Shown here in pieces: positions 1-8,922 of a stretch of 64,000 nucleotides of DNA. A program made the position numbers and the translations under genes. The notes beneath the pieces are model-generated. The model did no database searches and was not told where the DNA came from. It worked only from the letters and a program-made list of their open reading frames with translations. Every line of letters begins with the position of its first letter. The first letter of the stretch is position 1. The stretch lies in assembly GCF_900115105.1 (NCBI RefSeq), contig NZ_FOYP01000001.1, forward strand, positions 381,472 to 445,471, in the 5' to 3' direction. Source of the DNA: Yoonia tamlensis (lineage in GTDB: Bacteria; Pseudomonadota; Alphaproteobacteria; Rhodobacterales; Rhodobacteraceae).

Positions 1-431
1 TTCGGATCACCGAAACCAAACACCTTGCCTTCCATGTCATCCAGCGATGTGATGCCGCTATCGATGCGGGCAAAGCCGATAGAATGATAACCGACTGAAC
101 CATCAAGGTTGACCTTGATCAGGACAGGCTCAACCGCGTCCGGATCCTGTAGGAATGTTGCGGCATAGGAAGATGCGCCCAACCATGCCATGTCGATGGT
201 GCCACCCAGAAGGCCCTGGATGACGCCATTATAGTCGGCTGGGGCGAAAAGCTTGGTTTCGACGCCGAGCGCTGCGGTCGTGTAATCCGCCAGACACTGG
301 TAGCTGTTCATCCGGTCCTGCGCGTTTTCGCCGCCGAGGATACCGATGCGGAATTCGGTGATCTCTTGGGCAAAAGCGCCCGTGCTGAGAGCTGTGGTGG
401 CGGCAAGCGCCAGTGCGAGGGTCTTTGTCAT
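1..431 (-). CDS. phnD: Phosphonate-type ABC transporter substrate-binding protein, partial
   Basis: The C-terminal part lies beyond the left edge; 143 residues are visible. The N-terminus is a typical Sec signal peptide (MTKTLALALAATTALSTGAFA). The mature part continues with EFRIGILGGENAQDR and, further on, LFAPADYNGVIQGLLGGTID and MAWLGASSYA, the pattern of periplasmic PhnD-like proteins that bind phosphonates or phosphite. The next gene in the direction of transcription is an ATPase of the same importer, about 95 bases from this one's start on the upstream side of the reading order seen here, so the two probably belong to one transport locus. The ligand cannot be told from the sequence. Confidence 0.85.
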   Translation of the reverse strand, partial: MTKTLALALAATTALSTGAFAQEITEFRIGILGGENAQDRMNSYQCLADYTTAALGVETKLFAPADYNGVIQGLLGGTIDMAWLGASSYAATFLQDPDAVEPVLIKVNLDGSVGYHSIGFARIDSGITSLDDMEGKVFGFGDP

Positions 432-526
432 TGTTATCTCCGTGGTTTGTTGCCCTACCGCGTTGCGGCTAATTGAGGGCAGGTTGATTAGGGTGGCCTG
501 CCGCAGATGCGCAGGCTGATATTGGC

Positions 527-1342
527 TCAGGCGTAGGCTTTCTCTTCGCGGACCTCTGACCTGCCCAGTGTTTCGATTTCGGTGGAAGTGGCGGCTTCGG
601 AAAAATCCGCGCCAGCCCCGTAGATGTCACGTGCGACCCCGACGGTCAGCTGCTCTGGCGTGCCATCAAAGACGATCCGCCCATCGCGCATCCCGATTAC
701 GCGATCGCAATAGCGTCGCGCAGTATCAAGCGTGTGCAGGTTTGCGATGACCATGCGCCCGTCTTCTTCGTGAATGCGGCGCAGGGCTTGCATGACTACT
801 TGCGCATTCATCGGATCAAGGCTTGCGATCGGTTCATCAGCAAGGATGATTTTCGGATCCTGCATCAAAGCGCGCGCAATCGCCACGCGCTGTTGCTGGC
901 CGCCTGATAGTGCCTCGGCCCGCTTCGGGGCCTGTTCGGCAATACCGAGCCGGTCAAGGATTTCAATGGCGCGGTGGATATCAGATTGCGGGTAAAGGTT
1001 GAACATTGTCGCAAAGGTCGACCGCTTGTTCAGGGTGCCGTGCAGCACGTTTGAAACGACATCCATGCGGGGGACGAGGTTGAACTGCTGGAAAATCATG
1101 GCGCATCGCGATTGCCAATTGCGTCGCGCAGATCCCCGCAGCCCGGTGATATCTTCACCCTCAAAGGTAATCGTGCCCTGCGAGGCATCGCTTAGACAAT
1201 TGACCATCCGCAAGAGCGTTGACTTACCCGCACCAGAACGGCCAATGATCCCAATCATCGACGGTTTTTCCACCAGGATGTTTGCAGCATCTACAGCCGT
1301 TTTATCCCCGAAACGCTTGGTCAGCTTATCAATCTTCAGCAT
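527..1342 (-). CDS. phnC: Phosphonate-type ABC transporter ATP-binding protein
   Basis: ATPase of a phosphonate/phosphite importer of 271 residues. Visible are a Walker A motif (GRSGAGKST) near residue 32, the ABC signature [15 protein letters not shown] and a Walker B with the catalytic Glu ([13 protein letters not shown]). The start at [11 protein letters not shown] was chosen because a purine-rich GGGGGCGAT precedes it and the family begins here; an in-frame extension of 35 residues upstream lacks family similarity. It is transcribed towards the phnD-like gene at the window edge. The membrane subunit is not in the window. Confidence 0.88.
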   Translation of the reverse strand: MLKIDKLTKRFGDKTAVDAANILVEKPSMIGIIGRSGAGKSTLLRMVNCLSDASQGTITFEGEDITGLRGSARRNWQSRCAMIFQQFNLVPRMDVVSNVLHGTLNKRSTFATMFNLYPQSDIHRAIEILDRLGIAEQAPKRAEALSGGQQQRVAIARALMQDPKIILADEPIASLDPMNAQVVMQALRRIHEEDGRMVIANLHTLDTARRYCDRVIGMRDGRIVFDGTPEQLTVGVARDIYGAGADFSEAATSTEIETLGRSEVREEKAYA

Positions 1343-1565
1343 ATCGCCCCCATGTTTGGTGAGGGCGTAATCGCCTGACGCTACGGTTTGATGACGGTTT
1401 TGATTCAGTTTCTTTACATAAAAGTAATAGAAAAATGACACGTCCAAGTGAGGTAACGCGCAAGCTTTTGCGATGATTGGGGCATATTGCCTTGCGATGA
1501 ATACCGGCTGCTAAGTGGCGAGGTCGCGCGCGCTTTTTGTTGGGTTTGCGTCAAACAATGGCGGA

Positions 1566-2759
1566 TCATTGCGACTTTGCTGCTTTTGGCCGCAGCAGGC
1601 TTGCGCCGTAGGTCAGCACGAACCCTGCAAACGCGGCTATCCACAAGATGCCGGTCGCAATGATCAGATCGGGGAATAGGCCCGAAAGCCACCGTGCGCC
1701 TGTCGATGCAAGCACGCACAGATATATGACAACCGTTGCCTTGTTTGCATGCAATGCCTGCCCTGTGTGGCCCAGTGTCGCGCGCGTCATCACCGCGAGC
1801 GTCATCGTGCCGATTGCTCCGGCCATCCAGATATGTTGTGCCGCTGCAAGATTATGCGCGCCTGTCAGTACATCGACAGACAGTGCAAATGCGCCAAGCG
1901 GGACGAACAGATAGGCCAGATGCAAGATCCAGACCAACGGGTCCGGCAATGTGTGGTGTCCTTGCCAGCGCATGATCCGGACCGTATGGAGCACACCAAA
2001 GGCCATCAGGCCAATCGCTGACACAGATGCGCCCGGGGCCAGAATCCACGTCACGAGAACGGGCAGGCTGGCCAGCAATGCCAGCTTGTCAAAGCGCTGC
2101 ATCGGCGGGGCCGGGCGTGCGGGGTTTGCGCTTTTTGCCAGCCAGTTTCGTGTGAACGACGGAATGATCCGCCCGCCGATGACAGTAATCATCATGATCG
2201 CCGTCCCAAGCCCGAGCCGCAGACCATAGCCCTGCGCCGCATATGCGCCACGCGATGCTTCGAAATGGAAAATACCATTGGCAAGGGTGAAAACCACGAG
2301 CAGTGCAAAAACAACCAGATTGCGCCAGTTCTTGCCGGCGATAATTTCTTGCAAGATGAACCCGCCCAACAGTAGCGGAAAAGCAAGGTCAACGACCGGC
2401 GCGACCCCGACAGGCAGTTGCGCCGAGAAAAAAATCGCGACCCGTCCCAGACACCACAGCGCAAATAGCGCGGCAAGCTTCCAACCCACCATAGGCAGGC
2501 GCCCCGTCCAGTTGGGCACCGCCGTGAGCAAAAAGCCCGCGACAATAGCGCCAAGGTATCCGAACAGGAATGCATGCGCGTGCCATGACACCGGATCAAG
2601 CCGCGATGGAATGGTAAAGCTGCCCGACACCGCAAGAATCCAGACAGTCATTGCAACCGCAACCCACGCCGAACCGAACAAAAAGAACGGCCGGAACCCG
2701 AAACTGAATAGTGCAGGCCCTGACCATGCACGCAATTGTTCTGCGGTGGATTGTTTCAT
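1566..2759 (-). CDS. nnrS: NnrS family membrane protein
   Basis: Protein of 397 residues made almost entirely of hydrophobic segments (about 12 predicted membrane helices). It opens with the GPALFSFGFRPFFLFGSAW block that marks the NnrS family, and carries WHAHAFLFGYLGAIVAGFL and AQHIWMAGAIGTMTLAVM with conserved His. NnrS is a haem- and copper-containing membrane protein described in denitrifiers, where it protects against nitric-oxide stress; its exact reaction is unsettled. It is the last gene of the norCBQD transcription unit, about 45 bases after the small membrane protein, so it is probably co-induced with the NO reductase. Confidence 0.9.
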   Translation of the reverse strand: MKQSTAEQLRAWSGPALFSFGFRPFFLFGSAWVAVAMTVWILAVSGSFTIPSRLDPVSWHAHAFLFGYLGAIVAGFLLTAVPNWTGRLPMVGWKLAALFALWCLGRVAIFFSAQLPVGVAPVVDLAFPLLLGGFILQEIIAGKNWRNLVVFALLVVFTLANGIFHFEASRGAYAAQGYGLRLGLGTAIMMITVIGGRIIPSFTRNWLAKSANPARPAPPMQRFDKLALLASLPVLVTWILAPGASVSAIGLMAFGVLHTVRIMRWQGHHTLPDPLVWILHLAYLFVPLGAFALSVDVLTGAHNLAAAQHIWMAGAIGTMTLAVMTRATLGHTGQALHANKATVVIYLCVLASTGARWLSGLFPDLIIATGILWIAAFAGFVLTYGASLLRPKAAKSQ

Positions 2760-2804
2760 CTTCTTGGTCCTGCGTTTTGCGGATAGGGCTGTTTTGTGCG
2801 GCGG

Positions 2805-3044
2805 TTACGTTGCAGATTGTTTGTCTGCGGTGGTCATCAAATGGCGGATATGGCGCGCGAAATACCATGTGGCGGGCAGGCCGATCACACAGCCAAGCCC
2901 GATCGACCATCCCGTCGATGCAACAGGCCCGCCAACCCAGCTAAAAATCAGCGATGCAAAGAACACGTTAACTGCCGCAGCACCCGCGCCGAACGGATAA
3001 AGGACCAAGGCGATTTTGCGCGTGGACCAGCCTTGTTCGGTCAT
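2805..3044 (-). CDS. Small two-helix membrane protein in the nor operon (NorF-like position)
   Basis: Predicted protein of 79 residues starting MTEQGWSTRKIAL. Two hydrophobic segments (about residues 11-35 and 44-62) separated by a short GGPVAST loop suggest a two-helix inner-membrane protein. Its ATG overlaps the stop of the upstream 60-residue gene (ATGA), so the two are translationally coupled. Size, two-helix topology and place after norD match norF of Paracoccus-type clusters, which supports NO reductase maturation or activity. I cannot confirm the homology by sequence, so the symbol is left empty. Confidence 0.65.
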   Translation of the reverse strand: MTEQGWSTRKIALVLYPFGAGAAAVNVFFASLIFSWVGGPVASTGWSIGLGCVIGLPATWYFARHIRHLMTTADKQSAT

Positions 3045-3223
3045 GATCTGGCAACCAGTCGCTGCACCAGCACCAGCGCTGCGATCAACGCGAGGCTGCC
3101 CAAGGCGAACCAGAATTCGGCTGTGGCAGATTGCGCCTGCGGGATCGGTCTGTCGAATTCGGCGGCCAAACCTGTGGTGGAGAACAGGCAAAAAAGCCCC
3201 GAGAGAGTAGTAAGAAAGCGCAT
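3041..3223 (-). CDS. Very small secreted or membrane-anchored protein in the nor operon
   Basis: Sixty residues starting MRFLTTLSGLFCLFSTTGLA, which looks like a cleavable signal peptide ending near AA/EF. A second hydrophobic stretch (FWFALGSLALIAALVLVQRL) at the C-terminus would anchor it with a short basic tail. Its ATG lies one base before the norD stop and its stop overlaps the next ATG, so it is tightly embedded in the operon. It may be an accessory of the NO reductase (norE is missing from this cluster), but I do not recognise a family. Confidence 0.6.
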   Translation of the reverse strand: MRFLTTLSGLFCLFSTTGLAAEFDRPIPQAQSATAEFWFALGSLALIAALVLVQRLVARS

Positions 3224-3224
3224 T

Positions 3225-5108
3225 TTATGGCTCCTGTGTGAGATTGCGATAGATATCTGGCAAAGCACGGATCAACCGGTTGGCATCCGGCAGCAACGTA
3301 AAACCACCGCGCCCGAAGATACGCGCAAACCAGTCTTGCCCGTCCTCGTCGATGACGATGCCGTGCAGCGAAAGACCGGCCCTGCGGGCTTCGCGGACGG
3401 CCATGTGGCTGTCTTCGATACCGTGTTGCCCTTCGTAGTGGTCCAGATCGTTGGGTTTGCCGTCGGTCAGCACAATCAGCAGTTTGCGCGCGCTTGGTTC
3501 TTGCGAAAGCTGCGCGCTGACATGGCGGATCGCCGCCCCCAGTCGGGTATAGTGACCGGGTCGTAGCGCGCCGATGTTGGCGATTGTTTCGGCTGATACC
3601 GGATCGTCGAAATTCTTGCAGCGGGTGACGAATACGCGGTCGCGGCGCAAGGACGAAAACCCCCAAATGCCAAGCCGGTCGCCAGCGGCATCAATACCGG
3701 TGGCAAGGGCGGCCATGGTGTGGCGCGCGACATCGATAATGGTCGTTTCGCCAATTGCGGCCTCGGTTGATCGCGAATTGTCGATCAGGAATGCAACGGA
3801 TAGATCGCGTTCCGTTTGGCGCGCAGACTGCCAGATCCGGTCCGAACCGCGCCCCGTTGCCCGCAGATCGGCCTGCGAGGTCAGCAAGGCATCCAGATCA
3901 AGCTCGGTGCCGTCAACCTGACGCGGCTGCAAGATACGCCGCGGGCGCAGGGCTTCGAACTGGCGGCGCACTTCGCGGGTGCGTCGCGGGTCGGGCACAA
4001 AGGCTGTGCCGTCGGGTTGCGCGGGCGCATCCAGCACCCGACAATGGTCAGCCATATAGCTGCGGCTGCGATGGTTCCATTCGGGATAGGTGTGAATGCC
4101 TGCCAAGGCCTCGTGATCGGCATCGGCAGGGGACAGGTCAAGGTGCAGGCGCAAACGGGTTGCTGCCTTGCGGTCATGCTTGGATATCGTGATTTCATCC
4201 TGATCATCCGCCGCTTTTTGGGCGTTTTCGTCATCGTCGTCATCGACGCTGCGATTGATGTTCATTGATTCAACCCAAGACAGGATTGATTCAAAACGGT
4301 GGATGATAAAACTGTCTTTGCGATTGTTTTGTTCGTGGTCCTTACGCGCGCCCAGCTTGCGGCTGGTATGGGCTGCATTTGCTGGCGGCGCTGCGGGATC
4401 GGATGTTTCTTCGGCAGCGGGGGCGCCAGACGCGGGCAGGCGGAACCGCAACCAGATCGGCACCGGCGCAAAGGGCATGTAGCCGCGCGATGCCTGATGG
4501 TCCAAATCGCTGCTGGCAATGCCGCAAAGCTGGTTGCGGATCGCGTCTTCCATACATGCTTCGCCTTGCGGGCGTTGCACTTGCGGGCGGTGCTGCGCGC
4601 TATAGTCGGCCATGCGGGCATAGCCATCGCGCAAACCCGGACAGGCCCGATATGCTGCATCGCAAGCGGCGGCATTCAGCTGGATCTGGCAGCAGTCGAA
4701 AGCGGGGCCTTCGGGTGGCAATGCCAGATCCGCAAGATCGCAGGTTGCGGCAATTGCGGTCAGCCAGAAATAGGCCGCCCGATTGAGCGCAGCGTCCGGA
4801 AACGCGGCGATCATCGGGGGCAGGTGCAATCGTTCCCCGTCAAAGCTGGCAATCCATTCCCGATCCTGATCCGCTGCCAGTTTGCGCCGCAAGGGGCGGC
4901 GGTGGCGCATCAGCGTCGCCGGGGCCTCGGCAAGTTCGACACCGGATGCACCGCCAAGCGCGCGAAACAGAACCGCAAGACTGGGGCGCACCGTCGCAAG
5001 CGCGACACCGGCGTCGGGGTGGCACGCATCGGCGCCAATTCCCTGCGCCATGTCATGCCAGAGGTTCCCGACAGTTTCTTCCGGTTCCATGAGATCAAGA
5101 AGGCGCAT
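3225..5108 (-). CDS. norD: NO reductase activation protein NorD (VWA domain)
   Basis: Cytoplasmic protein of 627 residues, the usual length for NorD. The C-terminal third is a von Willebrand A domain with a MIDAS motif (FLIDNSRST, i.e. DxSxS, around residue 440) and a later LIVLTDGKPND strand. The middle contains an acidic low-complexity stretch (DDDDDENAQKAADDQDE). NorD works with the MoxR-type ATPase NorQ to insert the non-haem iron of cNOR. It lies only five bases downstream of norQ, with its own stop next to the start of the following mini-gene. Confidence 0.93.
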   Translation of the reverse strand: MRLLDLMEPEETVGNLWHDMAQGIGADACHPDAGVALATVRPSLAVLFRALGGASGVELAEAPATLMRHRRPLRRKLAADQDREWIASFDGERLHLPPMIAAFPDAALNRAAYFWLTAIAATCDLADLALPPEGPAFDCCQIQLNAAACDAAYRACPGLRDGYARMADYSAQHRPQVQRPQGEACMEDAIRNQLCGIASSDLDHQASRGYMPFAPVPIWLRFRLPASGAPAAEETSDPAAPPANAAHTSRKLGARKDHEQNNRKDSFIIHRFESILSWVESMNINRSVDDDDDENAQKAADDQDEITISKHDRKAATRLRLHLDLSPADADHEALAGIHTYPEWNHRSRSYMADHCRVLDAPAQPDGTAFVPDPRRTREVRRQFEALRPRRILQPRQVDGTELDLDALLTSQADLRATGRGSDRIWQSARQTERDLSVAFLIDNSRSTEAAIGETTIIDVARHTMAALATGIDAAGDRLGIWGFSSLRRDRVFVTRCKNFDDPVSAETIANIGALRPGHYTRLGAAIRHVSAQLSQEPSARKLLIVLTDGKPNDLDHYEGQHGIEDSHMAVREARRAGLSLHGIVIDEDGQDWFARIFGRGGFTLLPDANRLIRALPDIYRNLTQEP

Positions 5109-5113
5109 GATAC

Positions 5114-5908
5114 CTATCCGTAGATTGTGCTGATAAGATCGCGCAATGACTGCTGCACGTCGGGTTCATCGCTCAGCGGTTCGATCACCGCAGCCTCGAG
5201 CGCTGCGTTTACGCCCATGCCGCCCGCCATCAATGTGGCTGCATAAATCAGCAGGCGGGTTGATACGCCTTCTTCAAGATCCATGCCCGACAGGTTGCGG
5301 ATATGCCCCGCAAGGCGCACCAGCGGCGCGACGCGTCCAGCCTCAAGGCGGCTTTCGCGGCTGACCACTTTGATCTCTGTTTCCGCATCGGGGAAATCAA
5401 ACGAGATCGACAAGAACCGTTGTCGCGTCGAAGGCTTGAGCCGCTTAAGCACGTTCTGGTAGCCCGGGTTGTAGCTTGCAACCAACATGAATTCGGGTGG
5501 CGCGACCAGTTCTTCGCCGGTGCGGTCGATCATCAGCGTGCGGCGTGTGTCGGTCAGCGGGTGCAAGACAACTGTGACGTCCTTGCGCGCTTCGACGACC
5601 TCGTCAAGATAGCAGATGCCGCCTTCGCGCACGGCGCGGGTCAACGGGCCGTCAACCCAAACCGTTTCACCACCTTTCAGCAAATAGCGCCCGATAAGGT
5701 CAGCCGCCGAAAGATCGTCGTGGCAGGCCACTGTGTATAGCGGCTTTCCAAGGGTCGCTGCCATATGTTCGACAAAACGGGTTTTGCCGCAGCCGGTCGG
5801 CCCCTTCAATAGAAGGGGCAAACCGTTGTTTAGTGCCATTTCGAACAGGTCGCATTCAGATCCGGTCGGTTGATAATATGGCAAGGTTGGAAGTGTTGCG
5901 ATATTCAT
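5114..5908 (-). CDS. norQ: MoxR-type AAA+ ATPase NorQ
   Basis: Protein of 264 residues with a Walker A motif (LLKGPTGCGKTRF) near residue 34, a Walker B (GGICYLDEVVEARKD) and an arginine-finger region (KPSTRQRFLSISFDFP). NorQ is the AAA+ partner of the VWA protein NorD; together they activate the NorCB nitric oxide reductase. Gene order norB-norQ-norD with gaps of three and five bases is the standard one in Rhodobacterales. Confidence 0.94.
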   Translation of the reverse strand: MNIATLPTLPYYQPTGSECDLFEMALNNGLPLLLKGPTGCGKTRFVEHMAATLGKPLYTVACHDDLSAADLIGRYLLKGGETVWVDGPLTRAVREGGICYLDEVVEARKDVTVVLHPLTDTRRTLMIDRTGEELVAPPEFMLVASYNPGYQNVLKRLKPSTRQRFLSISFDFPDAETEIKVVSRESRLEAGRVAPLVRLAGHIRNLSGMDLEEGVSTRLLIYAATLMAGGMGVNAALEAAVIEPLSDEPDVQQSLRDLISTIYG

Positions 5909-5911
5909 TGC

Positions 5912-7261
5912 TTATTCTCCTGGAACTGGATTTTCTGGACCGCGCGCGATGACTTCGTCCTTGTGCACGATCAACAGCGAATAGATGAACAAGAGCGCAC
6001 CGATAACAACAGCCGCACCCGCGCCGAACCGCATCATGTAGAAGATCGCAAGATCGTCCTGAACGGTCATGTAGTAGTCACCAAGAACGCGCTGCATATG
6101 TGTCTGGATGGTGCCTGCAAATGTCAGCACGAATGTCATGAACGCCATGCCGCCTGTCATCAGCCAGAACGACACCATATTGAGCACCTGATTATACGGC
6201 GCACGTTCACGCAGCATCGGCATCGCATAGGTGAATATCGCAAGGTTCAGCGCGACATAGGCCCCGTAAAAGGCAAGGTGACCATGCGCGGCGGTGATCT
6301 GTGTGCCGTGGCTGTAAAAGTTCACACCGTGCAAAGTGTGCAAGAAGCCCCAGACGCCTGCGCCAAAGAAGGCAACCGTGCTGGACCCCAGCGACCACAG
6401 CAGCGCGGCCTTGTTGGGGTGGTTCTTGCGGCCCTTCCAGACCATGACAAATGCGAATGACATCATCAGGAAGAACGGGATCACTTCGAAAGTCGAGAAA
6501 ATAGATCCGATCCACTGCCAGTAACCGGGAAGCCCGATCCAGTAGAAATGGTGGCCGGTGCCCAGAATGCCGCTGAAAAGCGCTGTTGCGACGATCACAT
6601 AAAGCCATTTTTCAACGACTTCGCGGTCCACGCCTGTCAGCTTGAGCAGCAAGAAAGCAAGGATTGCGGCCATGACCAGTTCCCAGGTTGCCTCGACCCA
6701 CAGGTGCACAACAAACCACCAGTACATTTTGTCCAAAGACAGGTTGTCAGGGTTGATAAAGGCGAAAACCCAAAGCAGCGACAACAACCAAAGGCCCATC
6801 AGCAAGACATTTGTGATGGCGGTCTTTTTACCGGCCAGAACCGTCATCGAGATGTTCAAAAGAAAGATCAGCGCCGCGACCAGAATCCCGAACTTAACCC
6901 AAAGCGGTTGCTCTAGGAATTCGCGACCTCCGTGGATACCGACCAGATAGGATCCCACCGCGCCCAAAGTGCCGACAAGAAGAATGATCAACTGGATGTA
7001 AGCCAGCTTTGGCGACCATATCTCGCGTTCGGATTCTTCGGGGATCAGGAAATATGCCGCGCCAAAGAACCCCAGCAACAGCCAGACAATCAGCGCGTTG
7101 GTGTGGATCATGCGGATGACGTTAAAGGGTAGGATTTCGGAAAGAAAGTTGGGCGAAACATAGATCCAGCCCGCCAACAGCCCGCCCAGTACCTGGATTC
7201 CGAACAGCGCCATGGCTGCAAGAAAATACCAGTAGGCTACTTTTTGTGTTTGATATTTCAT
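5912..7261 (-). CDS. norB: Nitric oxide reductase large subunit NorB
   Basis: Catalytic subunit of cytochrome c-dependent NO reductase (2 NO to N2O), 449 residues with about 12 membrane helices. His ligands of haem b, haem b3 and FeB are visible in VHLWVEATWELV, GTGHHFYWIG and HGTQITAAHGHLAFYGAY. It belongs to the haem-copper oxidase superfamily. It sits directly behind norC (12 bases) and before norQ. Confidence 0.97.
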   Translation of the reverse strand: MKYQTQKVAYWYFLAAMALFGIQVLGGLLAGWIYVSPNFLSEILPFNVIRMIHTNALIVWLLLGFFGAAYFLIPEESEREIWSPKLAYIQLIILLVGTLGAVGSYLVGIHGGREFLEQPLWVKFGILVAALIFLLNISMTVLAGKKTAITNVLLMGLWLLSLLWVFAFINPDNLSLDKMYWWFVVHLWVEATWELVMAAILAFLLLKLTGVDREVVEKWLYVIVATALFSGILGTGHHFYWIGLPGYWQWIGSIFSTFEVIPFFLMMSFAFVMVWKGRKNHPNKAALLWSLGSSTVAFFGAGVWGFLHTLHGVNFYSHGTQITAAHGHLAFYGAYVALNLAIFTYAMPMLRERAPYNQVLNMVSFWLMTGGMAFMTFVLTFAGTIQTHMQRVLGDYYMTVQDDLAIFYMMRFGAGAAVVIGALLFIYSLLIVHKDEVIARGPENPVPGE

Positions 7262-7273
7262 TTGAATGTCTCC

Positions 7274-7726
7274 TTAACCGGCGTCGGTGGGCGGCCAGCC
7301 CTGTGTGTCAGTCTGATCTGCCCAACGCAGAAATTCTGATAGCCCGCGTATTTCTTCATCTGTGAATTCATAGCGCGGCATCTGGCGGCGACCTTCGATC
7401 CCGCTTGGCTGGGCTTCGATCCAGCCCTTAAGCGTTTCAAACGCGGCTTGCGGGTCTTCTTGGACGCCCCAGCGGGTCATCACGTTGCCGACTTCGGGTG
7501 CGAAATAGGCGCCTTCGCCGTGCAATGAATGGCAGTTGATGCAGGATGCGGCTTCCCACACATGTTTGCCTTTGACGACCTCTTCGGTCAGCGGCATGCC
7601 AGCGGTTGACGTGTTCACCACGTATTTGTGCGAATGGACAGTCATCCCAATAAAGACGACGACAAAGAAAATCGAGCCTCCATAAAAGATGTTGCGCGCC
7701 CGCGATTTGGTCAGAAATTCAGCCAT
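7274..7726 (-). CDS. norC: Nitric oxide reductase cytochrome c subunit NorC
   Basis: Membrane-anchored monohaem cytochrome c of 150 residues. An N-terminal hydrophobic anchor (NIFYGGSIFFVVVFIGMTVH) is followed by one haem-binding site (AASCINCHSLHGEGAYFAPE) and a candidate Met ligand in RRQMPRYEF. It passes electrons from pseudoazurin or cytochrome c to NorB. It is the first gene of the minus-strand nor operon; an FNR/NnrR-type box lies 62-75 bases upstream of its start. Confidence 0.97.
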   Translation of the reverse strand: MAEFLTKSRARNIFYGGSIFFVVVFIGMTVHSHKYVVNTSTAGMPLTEEVVKGKHVWEAASCINCHSLHGEGAYFAPEVGNVMTRWGVQEDPQAAFETLKGWIEAQPSGIEGRRQMPRYEFTDEEIRGLSEFLRWADQTDTQGWPPTDAG

Positions 7727-7787
7727 TTTGTTGGATCTCCTTGGGCTTCAGTTGGCGCAAGGATACGAGAGCACACCGTGGCAAAGT

Positions 7788-7801
7788 TTGTGCCAGCGCA
7801 A
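7788..7801. promoter_or_regulatory. NnrR/DNR-type operator between norC and the DUF1858 gene
   Basis: The sequence TTGTGCCAGCGCAA fits the 14-base TTG-N8-CAA pattern of Crp/Fnr proteins. Read on the minus strand it is TTGCGCTGGCACAA, which matches the TTGCG-N4-CACAA type reported for NnrR targets in alphaproteobacteria. It lies between divergent norC and the DUF1858 gene and could control both. The gene for a matching regulator is the next gene but one. Confidence 0.75.
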
Positions 7802-7847
7802 AGTTCGGGCAGTTTCGCAGGCTAAGATTGCCCCCGGAGGAGCCAAA

Positions 7848-8063
7848 ATGGGTATGCCGAGATTAGATGATCCTGATCTGCCGCTGGCAGACATTATGTC
7901 CTACTGGCCGGAAACGATTCCGGTGTTCCTACGTCATAAGATGTTGTGTGTGGGTTGCCTTGTTGGCCCGTTCCACACAATCGTTGACGCCTGCGCCGAA
8001 TACCATCTTGATCAGGAACGTTTTATGGGAGAGTTGATTTCCGCGGTCGCGGGGCGCAGCTAG
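7848..8063 (+). CDS. DUF1858 domain protein
   Basis: Small cytoplasmic protein of 71 residues starting MGMPRLDDPDLPLADIM, preceded by a clear GGAGG ribosome-binding site. It is a single DUF1858 unit: an N-terminal LADIM..WPETIPVFLRHKM helix pair followed by CVGCLVGPFHTIVDAC, with two Cys spaced CxxC. The domain is also found at the N-terminus of ScdA/YtfE-type iron-cluster repair proteins, so a link to NO or redox stress is plausible but unproved. Divergent from norC, convergent with the Crp/Fnr regulator (ends overlap by four bases). Confidence 0.85.
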   Translation: MGMPRLDDPDLPLADIMSYWPETIPVFLRHKMLCVGCLVGPFHTIVDACAEYHLDQERFMGELISAVAGRS

Positions 8064-8776
8064 ACGTTGCTAATCAGCACCAGCGCATGGGGATCGGTGA
8101 CAATGATCCGCTTGCGTTTGCTGCTGACAATTCCCTGCTTTTCCCACTTGCTAAGCAGCCTGCTGACCGTGTGCAGTGTCGTCGCGGTAAGTTCGGAAAG
8201 ATCCTGCCGTGTAATCGGGAAATCGACCTCGATTCCTTTGCTGGTCTTTCGGCCGGATTGGTTGATCAGCCGCAGCAACGCGCAGGCGATCCGTTGTTCT
8301 ACCTGCTGTGTCGCCATTTCGACGATTCTTGTGTTCATTTCCCCGACACGCTTGCCGACTGCTTTATATGTCTCGGTTGCGAACCCTTCATATTCCGCAA
8401 CAAAACTGTCCCAAAGACGCATTGGCCAGCTTAGGACAATCGCTTCGGAAGCGGTGATCGCGGTCGCGGGGTATGTATCCCTGCCAAGCGCTTTGGCAAT
8501 CCCCATCAGCTGCCCTGCCGGAATATGGAGCGATGTGACCTGATCGCCCGTTGCGGTAATGCGCACAACACGGACATAGCCGTCCAATAGCATATAGAAA
8601 CGATCCGCGTCGGCGCCTTCATCGAATATCGCAACGCCGGCATCATAGCGCCGCGATGTGGCCTGATCCAACACGTTGCGAATCTGTGTTTTCGCCAGCT
8701 TTGAAAACGGCGGCAAATGCGTCAGCAGGCTTTCGTCCAGTCGCGCAAACGGTTTTTCAGTCATCACTTTGTCCAT
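8060..8776 (-). CDS. nnrR: Crp/Fnr family regulator of denitrification (NnrR/DNR type)
   Basis: Transcription factor of 238 residues. Residues about 20-130 form the cyclic-nucleotide-like effector domain (FDEGADADRFYMLLDGYVRV), then a dimerisation helix, then a winged helix with the recognition segment TRQDLSELTATTLHTVSRLLSKWEKQG. The N-terminus lacks the Cys cluster of FNR, so an Fe-S oxygen sensor is excluded; NnrR/DNR proteins sense NO, probably through haem. Location between the nor and nir genes and two matching boxes nearby support the assignment. The subgroup (NnrR versus DNR) is an inference. Confidence 0.85.
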   Translation of the reverse strand: MDKVMTEKPFARLDESLLTHLPPFSKLAKTQIRNVLDQATSRRYDAGVAIFDEGADADRFYMLLDGYVRVVRITATGDQVTSLHIPAGQLMGIAKALGRDTYPATAITASEAIVLSWPMRLWDSFVAEYEGFATETYKAVGKRVGEMNTRIVEMATQQVEQRIACALLRLINQSGRKTSKGIEVDFPITRQDLSELTATTLHTVSRLLSKWEKQGIVSSKRKRIIVTDPHALVLISNV

Positions 8777-8842
8777 GCCAACATCCTGCCACAGTTAACG
8801 AAACTGCGCCAACTTAACCAAAGCGCAAAACCGTATCGAAGT

Positions 8843-8856
8843 TTGACCTAGCACAA
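8843..8856. promoter_or_regulatory. FNR/NnrR-type operator upstream of pseudoazurin
   Basis: TTGACCTAGCACAA matches TTG-N8-CAA and its right half (CACAA) equals that of the norC box read on the minus strand. It lies 67 bases before the pseudoazurin ATG and 67 bases upstream of the regulator gene's start, in the divergent intergenic region, a distance fitting a class II activator site for pseudoazurin. It could also mediate autoregulation. Confidence 0.65.
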
Positions 8857-8922
8857 TGTTCGCGCCCGCGCATGCCTTAAGATTGGAAGCAAGACGAAAC
8901 AAGATTGAGAAGGAAAAACAAC

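Noticed and set aside
1544-1565. TTGCGTCAAACAA near nnrS resembles an FNR box
   Set aside because: Spacing between TTG and CAA is seven, not eight, and it lies downstream of the nnrS gene.
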